Positions 56,400 to 64,000 of a stretch of DNA of 64,000 nucleotides are shown in pieces. The notes under the pieces were generated by a model. That model was not told the origin of the DNA, made no database searches, and saw only the letters and a program-made list of their open reading frames with translations. Origin of the DNA: Tenrec ecaudatus (Eukaryota; Chordata; Mammalia; Afrosoricida; Tenrecidae); the NCBI RefSeq assembly GCF_050624435.1, contig NC_134538.1, positions 115,890,437-115,954,436 on the forward strand, given 5' to 3'. A program made the translations under genes and the position numbers. Numbering within the stretch: the stretch's first letter is position 1; every line of letters starts with the position of its first letter.

Positions 56400-56940
56400 A
56401 TCTGATTGCAGTATTTATCAGATAGAAATGTGAATGTTCACATATTTTGTGGCCATCACCGCCCTGTTATCTTAGTCTAAAGGCTTACTTTCAACCGGCT
56501 GCATGTCATATCATCATGCTTTATAAAGATACTTAGAAAAATAAATAGCAGCCCAGAAGTCCTGTGATTTTCCTTAATGGTATTGTTGCCATAGTTACAG
56601 CTGAAATGTTATGTAAAGCAAATTGCTCATTGATGGAAAAGTGCTGAGTTGCACAGCATCCTCTCCTTCCTTGTTTCTGTTGCCTTCGGTTCCTCTCTTC
56701 TGAAGACTAATGGATTCTCAGGGAGTTGTTCTGTTTTAGACAGGCCTCATGATGTGACGTTGAAATAATCTATTTTATTAATGCATTCTTCTTGTTGGGT
56801 GCTAGCTGGCACACGAATATATTTGGGCCTGTTGAGGTCAGCATGGATTATTTTTTATGTATTCTTTATTCATATTCTAACTACTTGTAAAGAAGCGTGA
56901 CATCCTAAATACCAATGTTAAGCATTGAATAGACATGTTT
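56400..56940. promoter_or_regulatory. Candidate conserved non-coding element
   Basis: Non-repetitive. 56578-56640 contains 'gttgccatagttac', one base off the RFX X-box pattern, then CAGCTG (E-box) and 'gtaaagcaaat' (octamer-like). Motif clustering of this kind is typical of enhancers but was selected by eye, so confidence is low. Confidence 0.2.
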
Positions 56941-56944
56941 TGGG

Positions 56945-57152
56945 TGCATAACCCAAACTCACTGTTGTTGAGTTAATTGTGACTCATAAGGATTCTATAG
57001 GTCGAAGTAGAAAAGCTCCACGGGTTTACCAAAGCTATCAGTCTTCAAGGACGCAGGCTACCTCATCTTTCTCCCTCAGAGGGGTTGGATGATGTGAGTT
57101 AGCAACTTTTTGGTTAGCAGCCTAATGCTTAACCCACTGTACCACCAGGGTC
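56945..57152 (-). mobile_element. AfroSINE, full length
   Basis: 'actcactgttgttgagttaa', 'ttgtgactcataaggattct', 'ctacctcatctttctccctc', 'ggttagcagcctaatgctta', 'acccactgtaccaccaggg', all parts in antisense order, tRNA-like head intact. Confidence 0.92.
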
Positions 57153-57154
57153 AG

Positions 57155-57712
57155 GGACACGATAGGGACATTGTATGAAAACTCTCTGTGTTTAATTATT
57201 TAATAATAAAAGCATAGATTAAACATAAACATGGGTATTCATTTCTTTTAGAATTAATACAAGCCTAGTCCCAAGAATTTGAAGCTTGATGATATCTTAA
57301 ATGTTCTACTTTTCCAAAATATTATAACACTCCACTTTCCCCCACATTTCTACCTTTAATTTATTTCCTCACATCCCTGGGTGAATAGGTCTTGCTTGTA
57401 CAGCTGCTCGGTCAGAAATGGGGGTCACAAGGAAAGGAAGGCTTTGATGGAGGTGCCGTTTTTATCTTTCAGAGGCCCATACTCTAGAGAAAACAGAGAA
57501 CCCAACTTAAGTCACCCTTTACTAAAGTAGTCTAAATATATGTGCCACCTTAAGCCTGTAACAGAGAGCTCCCTCCAGAATGGAATTCAAACCATAGACA
57601 GAGGCTAGAATTTACGAAAGGAATGATAGAGGGGACAGATGATGGCTAGAAGTGTACTAGTAAGCAATTGACTGTACCTCATATGGTGCGTTTTTAATTT
57701 TGTTTTCACTAT
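57155..57712. other. Unique DNA, nothing recognised
   Basis: No reading frame or repeat recognised before the RTE 3' end at about 57717. Confidence 0.45.
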
Positions 57713-58186
57713 TAGGAGATGCACATCATTGTTAGTTGCCATCAGGTTGATTCTGGCTCTCAGCATCCCGATATACAACAGAACAAAACATTGCTCAAAT
57801 CCCACTTCATTCCACAGCATCATGACGTTTGGGCCCTTGTTGCAGACTCCGTCTCCATCTAGCTCTTTGGAGGCTTTCTCCTTTTCACTGACCTGCCTTT
57901 CCAGTACACTGTCTTTTTCTAGGTTCGGGTCCCCCCTGATAACATATCCAAAGTACATGAGACAAAATCTCACTGTCCTTTCTTCTAAGAATTCTTGCTA
58001 GACAAATTTCTAGGTTCTTCTGGCAGTTCACGATATATTTGATATTCTTTGCCAATAAACTAATTCAAAGGAGTCAATTATTCTTCCTTATTTCATAGTA
58101 ATTGTGCAGCTTTCACATGAGAATGAACTTATTGAAAATGTCATGACTCGAGTCAGGTGTATCTTAGTCCACAAAGTGACATCTTT

Positions 58187-58287
58187 GATTTTACGCTGTG
58201 TGAGTTGTTGAATGGGTCTCACGATGTCTATGGTTTTGATTTTACACTGTGTGAGTGTTGAATGGGTCTTGCGATGTCTATGGTTTT
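58187..58287. repeat. 51/50-bp tandem duplication in RTE
   Basis: Units 58187-58237 and 58238-58287 both begin GATTTTAC and end CTATGGTTTT, with a few differences. An RTE-internal duplication, since the flanks are contiguous RTE. Confidence 0.9.
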
Positions 58288-59158
58288 CATTGTGGCTCCA
58301 GAGAAAATCAAATCCATTTGCAGCTCCAAACTTTATTTTATTTATCATAGTGCTGCTTATTGCTTGAGTCGTGAGGATATTTTATTTCTTTATGTTGTGG
58401 TATAATCCATAATGAAGGCTTTGATCTCGATTGATAAGTCTTCTTCACTTTCAGCAAGCAAAGTTTTGTTATTTGCACAGCTTAAAGTGTTAATAAGTCT
58501 TCCCCCAACCTTGATGCCACATTCATTTTCCTGTAGCTCAGCACGGGGGTTGAATAAGAATGGCGAGAGGACACAACCCTGACACATACCTTTCCTCAGT
58601 TTAAACCACACCATATCTCTCTGTTTTCATCAAACCATTTCCTCTTGCTCCATATTCAAGCTCTGCATGAACACAATTAAGGGTTCTGAAATTTCTAGTC
58701 TTCCTAATGGTATCCATAACTGGTTATGATTCACAGTCAAGTACTTTTGAGCCATGAATAAAAGGAAGGGAAAGATATTTCTGTGTTCTCTATAGCCAAT
58801 TGAGATCCGTCTGATTTCTATGTTCTTTTCTGAATCTGGCTCAAAATCCTAGCCATTTCCTGAGAATAGACTGCTAAGCTCATTCGTATTGAGCAATGTT
58901 TTGCATGTTTGTGATATTTATGATATCGTTTGATCGCGTACATATTTTATCGGGACATTTTTCTTTAGAATGGGTACAAACATGGATATCTTCATTTGGT
59001 TGGCCAGGTAGCTTTCCTTAAATCTGTTGCCATTGACGAGTGGATACTTCCAATGTTGCATGGCGTCTTTGGAATGTTTCCAGCGGTGTTTTGTCACTAC
59101 AAGCAGCCTTGTTTTTCACAGGCCCATTAAATGTGGCTTGGATTCCTTTCTTCACTAC

Positions 59159-59602
59159 TGTGGCAATTACATAATTTCATGTCAACTCGAAGTGTAGAGG
59201 TGTAACTTAGCTTGTCAAGCTGGTCACAACCTGATGGTGTCTCCTTGTGGACCTCCTCATAAGGAGGGTCCTGGGACGCGTCCCCCACCCTATCTTCCAT
59301 CACCTTCCTGATGAGGACTTGTGGAGACCTGTGCAAGCCCTGTGATCCTTCCACCACCTTTCGATCCACAAGACTCTGCAGCTTCTGGCCTGCATTCTGC
59401 ATCATTGCATATGGCTTCATGAGTCTGAAGAAGGTTTTATAGACTAGTATAGGACCTCTGTACTGGTATCAAACTTAGGGCCTTGATCTGGACTGGGCTG
59501 GAATGTTTTCTTGATATACAATCACTTCTTGATAGAAAGCCTTCGCCTACACATATATGAGTGTGTTTGGATTTGTTTCTCTAGTCAACCAGACCTAACA
59601 CA
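59159..59602 (+). mobile_element. MaLR-like solo LTR nested in RTE
   Basis: About 444 bp from TGTGGCAATTAC to AACACA. Same family as 47868-48414 ('cacaacctgatggtgtctcc', 'atatgagtgtgtttggattt', 'gtttctctagtcaacc'). Flanking RTE is interrupted here but a clean 5-bp duplication is not visible (ACTAC versus TTTGC), so the exact end is uncertain. The 97-codon minus frame is chance. Confidence 0.7.
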
Positions 59603-60402
59603 TTTGCCAGACATTCTGGATAGATCATATAGTACCTCCCGAAGTGGTTCTAAGTTGACCACTGCTGTTTTGGTACAGTACATACTCACTACCATGCTTT
59701 CTTTGTCATTTGTTCACCTCAATAGACCCCTTCAACATTTTACATGATGTGTAAATATTTTATTGAGTTTTTTTTCAGCTTGAGAAATGTCAAGCAAAAT
59801 TTCTCTTCTTGTTAACGTCATTCAGCTCTCTGCCCATTTTATTATAATATTTCACTTTGTCTTCTCATATGACCTTTTGAAATTTTCTATTTTAGCTCTT
59901 TTACTTATTTCTTTGGAGTTAGGTAGTCTATGTTCAAAAACAAGTTTCAGAGTCTCTTTTGACATTTTGATCTTTTTTCTGTATTATCTTTTTATAATGA
60001 CCTTTTTATTGTCACGAATAACGTCCTTGATGCCATCCCACATCTCTTCTGGTCCTCGATCATTATTGTATTCAGTGTGCCAAATCTATACTCGATAGAG
60101 TCTCTAGCTCCAGGTAGAATATACTCATGGTTACACTTAAACAAGGCTCTCATGGGGTTGTTTTCAATTTCCTTTAGCGTCAACTTGAATTTGCATAGAA
60201 TTACTGATAGTGTCTTTCAGACTACCCCATGACCTGTTCTGCCTGATGAGATTGGGTTTCTCCATCACCTCTTTCCAAAGATGTCATCTCTTAGCTTCTT
60301 CTGTATTTCATTCTGCTGAGGTCCTGATGTCTAGTTGTGATTTGTTGTTGAAAAGGGTTTTTTCAATGGGTAAGCCATTGGTCTTGCGAAATTCAGTCAT
60401 TT

Positions 60403-60438
60403 GAATCAGGAGTAAAAAGAGAATCAGGAGTAAAAAGA
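60403..60438. repeat. 18-bp perfect tandem duplication
   Basis: GAATCAGGAGTAAAAAGA at 60403-60420 and 60421-60438, at the junction where the RTE leader meets the endonuclease remnant. Confidence 0.95.
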
Positions 60439-60604
60439 GAATCCCCAATTTGTCCTCCATCCATGACATTGTGGTCCACTCTGCTTGGAGGAGGCAGTTT
60501 GTTTCCAATCATATTTTCAGCGCCTTCCAACCTGAGGGGCTCATTCCCTGGCACATCAGACAATGTTCGTCTGTTGGTCATACGGTTTTAACTGACCTTT
60601 TATT

Positions 60605-62085
60605 GTTATTTTTTGTTCTGTTTTAAAAGTAGATCTCAGATTGTTCTTCTTAATCTGCTAGAGTCTAGATATTTGGTAGAAAGCTACCATTGGCAATGCT
60701 GCTGGTGTTTGAAATACTAGTGATATAGCTTTTCGCAGAACAGTAACATACACATCACCACAGTCCAATAAACTCACAGACGAGTGATAGAAACCTACAC
60801 TAGTATACATAAAATATATTTTTAATTACAGAAAAACAAGCGGAAATAGTCTGAGGCATTCAGAATTATAACTAGTATATGCTTGTTGTTTTTTTATTTT
60901 TACATCGCAATGAGCTTTTTCTATTTTGACACAGGTAAAACTGTGATTGCGTCCAGTGTCCAGGAAAATTAAAATGCCCCCTTGCGTTAAAGAAAGAAAG
61001 AAGGACAGACAATTTCCTCTCTCAATTCTTAGAGGCCAGGCAGCACGGAGAGGCGCCTGTGACTGCACTTCAGGCCTTGCAAGATGCTCTTGTTACCAGG
61101 GTGAGGTGTGCACACCTGCACAGGAGCCAGGACTGAGGCCCAGGAAGGCTGCTCTCCTGACCAAACCAAAGAGCTCAGCACAGATCCAGAGGGCAAGCAA
61201 AGTTGACCTTGATTACATCCACACATGCAAGTGCTTAGGAAATAGTGCGATGAATGTATCACAGAGAAGATGGGGCAGGGATGACAAGGTAGCCAAAGTC
61301 TTGTCCCTGGATGTCAAAGCTAGGAGGAGCTGACTGTTCCAGAAGTGTCCAGAGGTCCCATTGGAGTCTTGGTGTCCGTCCTCTGGTGGGCAAAGCAGAG
61401 CCCACTAAAGAACATGGAACGTCTGCCCATCAGCCAGCCATGCAGTAATCGCCCCCCCCCCCCGCCCCGCCCCTTCTCCTTTCATGCCCTGGAAGAGTTC
61501 TGACACAGAACCAAGTCTGTGGAGACTGCACTGGGCACCCACGGCCCTGTTCCCTGGGCAAGGGCACTCTGTCTGAGGCGCAGTGTTTGTTGTTATTTTA
61601 AAAACTCTTTTAAGCAACTATACTTTGTATTTTTCTATGTTGTAAAGTCAGCATTAGAATAGTAATACCTTTCATTGTGAAACAGCAGTAGGCAAACAAT
61701 AGGTATATTAACCTACTATCCGTAAATACTAATAACAATATTTAACCTTGGAAGCAGATTGTGCAGTGTCATAAAGTATAATTTTATTGAAAGAGTCAAT
61801 AGTATGCTTTGCAAAATTCCTTTCTTCTAGTTCATAGTTAATTAATAACAATGATATATTATACATTGACTTTTTATGTAACTTTAGCAGTCCTGGTTTA
61901 ATGTATTTGTAGATTGCTACTTTTTGATGGATTATAAGTAATTAATGTTGTGGGTAGTGAAAAACGAAGAATGCTGATCACACATTTGGAGCTTGTCCTT
62001 GGAAAGAGAATACTTCTTAATTAAATATCTGAGTACAATGATACAGAATCTTTGGGATTATTTTTTTAAGGTTACCAAAAGTGTG
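60605..62085. other. GC-rich unique block with poly-C tract
   Basis: 60960-61600 is GC-richer than its surroundings. A C12 run at 61452-61463 is followed by GCCCCGCCCC (GC box, possible G-quadruplex on the minus strand). The 128-codon plus frame 60947-61333 is basic (RRG, KKDRQ) but matches nothing I recognise and no splice or promoter context is convincing. 61610-62085 is AT-rich, nothing recognised. Confidence 0.4.
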
Positions 62086-62089
62086 ACCA

Positions 62090-62372
62090 CACAGTGTCTG
62101 CAGACCCTCTGAGGCACCTAGCGCCTCCCTATCCAAACAGACCCAGTCTGTCGGAACCCAGGTCCGGACTCTAACCGGAACTTACCAGGAGCACAGGAGG
62201 ACGTCTCCCACTCTGAACCCGACCAGTGACCTCTCTCGTGCATCCGCCTCGGTTGTATTCTGGTCCCAATTAATGGTGCCACCCATAAACCTGTCCGGAC
62301 AGAATTTCAGAAAAACTCCTACCTCAAGGTCGGTCCGTGCACCCGTGGCAGGGCCCGTGCTCTCAATCCCAG
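62090..62372 (-). mobile_element. Gammaretrovirus-like ERV leader remnant
   Basis: Sequence downstream (minus strand) of the primer-binding site, about 280 bp, with a consensus splice-donor-like CTCCTGGTAAGTTCC at about 62178-62192. It ends abruptly near 62085 in AT-rich DNA, so gag, pol and env are absent. Short frames carry no recognisable viral protein. Confidence 0.7.
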
Positions 62373-62390
62373 ATCCCGGACAAGCCCCCA
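62373..62390 (-). other. Retroviral primer-binding site, tRNA-Pro type
   Basis: The minus strand reads TGGGGGCTTGTCCGGGAT, which differs at one base from the 18-nt proline-tRNA primer-binding site typical of gammaretroviruses and many ERV1 groups. It lies two bases from the LTR end (62393), the expected spacing. Confidence 0.9.
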
Positions 62391-62392
62391 AA

Positions 62393-62860
62393 TGTTAGAT
62401 TTGGGAAGGGAACACGAGCTCACCTTGGGTGCACGGAAGAATTACGACCAGTTGAGATACAAACACAGCAAAAGGAGTTTATTTTTCTAGCTCGAGCTAG
62501 GGCTTCCCTCCCTCCACTGCCCAGCGCAGCAGGGACCCAGCGGCCAAAATGGAATCAGCCCTGAGTTCTTTGTTCTCTGTGCTTTTATGGGGCCAGGGAC
62601 CAGGGTCAGTCCAGTGTTGCTGTTCTTTAAACTTATTGGAGAAAACTTCTGGCATCAGCGTTGTCCAGTGGTGGTTGGCGAGTAGTTCCACGCGTATTCT
62701 CTTGACTGGTCAATTGGGGGTGGCGGTCACTGCTCCCTACTGGTCAGTCTGGGACAGGTGATGCCTTCTCTGACAGAATTACCTCAGTGTCCAGGAATCT
62801 GAAATTAGTGTGTGAGCCTTCCCCAGACTTTGGTCTTATACAGCCTGTCACGGTGCTGGC
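62393..62860 (-). mobile_element. ERV1 (gammaretrovirus-like) 5' LTR
   Basis: Ends ...TAACA at 62393 next to the PBS; the start is near 62850-62866, not exactly fixed. On the minus strand it carries a TATA-like ATAAAA (62583-62588) and an AATAAA signal (62478-62483) about 100 bp further on, a U3-R layout. A perfect 14-bp palindrome CTAGCTCGAGCTAG sits at 62487-62500, and GCTGGCGCCAGC at 62855-62866. No partner 3' LTR is in the window. Chance frames of 64-75 codons occur. Confidence 0.85.
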
Positions 62861-62948
62861 GCCAGCAGTTATAAACCAGGACCCCACTGCATACTAATAT
62901 TTTATAACCAACATTCCACCAGAGTTAAATAATCGACTTTTATCTTTC

Positions 62949-63467
62949 TGTGATAGTCTGGGTATTTTAGAGAAACAAATCCACAGCAACTCATGTATAA
63001 GAGAGAGTTTTATATAAAGTTTAAGTGCACATCAAGATAACATCCCAACCCACTACTGCCCAAGCCCACAAGTCCAACATTAACCCATATGTCTGACACT
63101 AATCCACAAAGTCCTCCTCCATCTCACAAAACACATGCAATGATGCCAACTTCAGGAGGAAAGCCGAATCAGTGAATGTGTAAACATCTCAGCGCTGGCA
63201 GGGGTCTCCACATGGCTGCTCCAGCACCCAAGGCTGGATCGGTGTAGGTCCATGTGGCTTCTACTCAGGGATGTCTTGCAGGAAGTGAGCCTTGCCAGCT
63301 GAAGCAGGGAACTGGCTAAGGCAGCTGCACCCTGGTCCAACCATCACAAAGCAAGAGACCTGAGAACTTGAAAGGCAAGGCTCACTGAGCCATCTATCTC
63401 TCTGCCCTTCAATTGACCCCACATATATTTATTGGCCAGGTTGGCACAATAAACTTTAACTACCTCA
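62949..63467 (-). mobile_element. MaLR-like solo LTR with perfect 5-bp duplication
   Basis: 519 bp, TGTGATAGTC at the left and CTACCTCA at the right, flanked by CTTTC at 62944-62948 and 63468-63472. Antisense to 35270-35806 and closely similar to 39286-39787. The 62-codon minus frame is chance. Confidence 0.9.
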
Positions 63468-63472
63468 CTTTC

Positions 63473-64000
63473 CTTTTAAAAATCAGCAAGTGAGAACTCT
63501 TATGCTTTATAGATTGCAAAATAGCTATGAAGCAACATTAAAAAAAAACCCAAACTTTTATTGTGAATTAGGTGAAGTGTTAAACATTTGCCCTCGGGTA
63601 AATGCTGCCCCCTTGATCTTAAATGGCTGATTATTCTATCACCGTGGTAAGTTCAGGTCCAGAACTGAAAGGTGACTCAGACTATAATCTTGGGGTTCCA
63701 CCAATCTATATCTGGCTAGTAAACTCATTTCTTTAAGATTTTGAGTTCTGAACCACATTTCCCCCCGCTCTATTCAGGACCTTCTAAAGTGATCCCTTTT
63801 GGAAGTTGGTATTGCTAGCCAAGCACTACCTAATTCTTCTCTCTAAGGGTTGTGGAGACTGATGTTATGTGATAGTATTCTAGACATAAGTAGTTTTTGG
63901 CTCTAACTAATTTAAACTAAGCAACTAGAAAGTGTGGCTCAGTGTGGTATCATGGGTCATTTTTATACAACCTTTCTAGAGAAGGCCTCATATCATCCAA
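63473..64000. other. AT-rich DNA, nothing recognised
   Basis: No gene or repeat recognised to the end of the window. Confidence 0.5.

Larger units (their letters stand above)
57717..60600 (-). mobile_element. BovB-like RTE LINE, 5' leader to 3' end, broken by LTR
   Basis: On the minus strand: 5' leader (60600-60440; complement of 'cttccaacctgaggggctca'), then a jump to the endonuclease C-terminal part (about 60400-60000), EN-RT linker, LTR insertion at 59159-59602, RT, and 3' end at 57717. The frame 58390-58614 has 'MCQGCVLSPFLFN' and 'LLAESEEDL', RT signatures; 57605-57973 begins with 'LMYFGYVIRGDPNLEKD', the C-terminal block. The N-terminal endonuclease is deleted at about 60438. Several small tandem duplications and stops make it inactive. 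Confidence 0.85.

Noticed and set aside
60947..61333. 128-codon plus-strand frame as a possible gene
   Set aside because: Low-complexity basic composition, no domain, no promoter or splice signals and overlapping minus frames. Kept only as a point for checking, not as a coding feature.

Overview
This window looks like repeat-dense, AT-rich intergenic DNA from a placental mammal. I found no protein-coding exon, RNA gene, CRISPR array, operon or prokaryotic feature that I can defend. The repeats point to an afrotherian (tenrec, golden mole, aardvark, elephant-shrew, hyrax or elephant lineage). There are about fifteen tRNA-headed SINEs of the AfroSINE type, with the antisense hallmark 'ccaccagggctcc'. 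There are also about ten fragments of a BovB-like RTE LINE whose 3' end resembles the SINE 3' end ('atgagt-cggaa-cgact'-like). These families were recognised from recalled consensus patterns, not from a database search. I cannot fix the species. Elephant-type SINE sequence differs, so a tenrec, golden mole or aardvark is at least as likely.

Layout. 0-15 kb: a 5'-inverted (twin-primed) retroelement at 1.2-1.6 kb, small mariner-like MITEs, ERVL-like LTRs at 2.4-2.9 and 13.1-14.1 kb, an RTE with both ends but an internal deletion at 6.6-8.7 kb, and a MaLR-internal-like relic at 12.1-13.0 kb. 15-24 kb: mostly single-copy AT-rich DNA with two tandem AfroSINEs (18.5-18.9 kb) and polyadenylated retroelement ends. 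24-28 kb: a 1.7-kb antisense RTE flanked by a (TCTA)n tract. 28-47 kb: AfroSINEs, MIR and L2 relics, two MaLR-like solo LTRs with perfect 5-bp target duplications (35.3 and 39.3 kb), further RTE fragments and (GATA)n/(TG)n arrays. 47-64 kb: the most heavily nested region. It has an LTR inserted in an AfroSINE (47.8-48.5 kb), an RTE inside an ERVL-like LTR (49.1-50.2 kb), an RTE abutting a mariner transposase relic (51.0-51.9 kb), an RTE interrupted by two polyadenylated elements with target duplications (53.7-56.4 kb), an RTE interrupted by an LTR (57.7-60.6 kb), and an antisense gammaretrovirus-like (ERV1) LTR with a proline-tRNA primer-binding site (62.1-62.9 kb).

There is no gene system to describe. 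Longer reading frames with recognisable similarity are decayed RTE reverse transcriptase or endonuclease, mariner transposase, or chance frames across SINE/LTR DNA. What the window does offer is a readable insertion chronology: old RTE, L2 and MIR DNA was hit later by LTRs, L1-mobilised polyadenylated elements and SINEs. A few non-repetitive stretches are candidate conserved regulatory DNA, but this needs a cross-species alignment.
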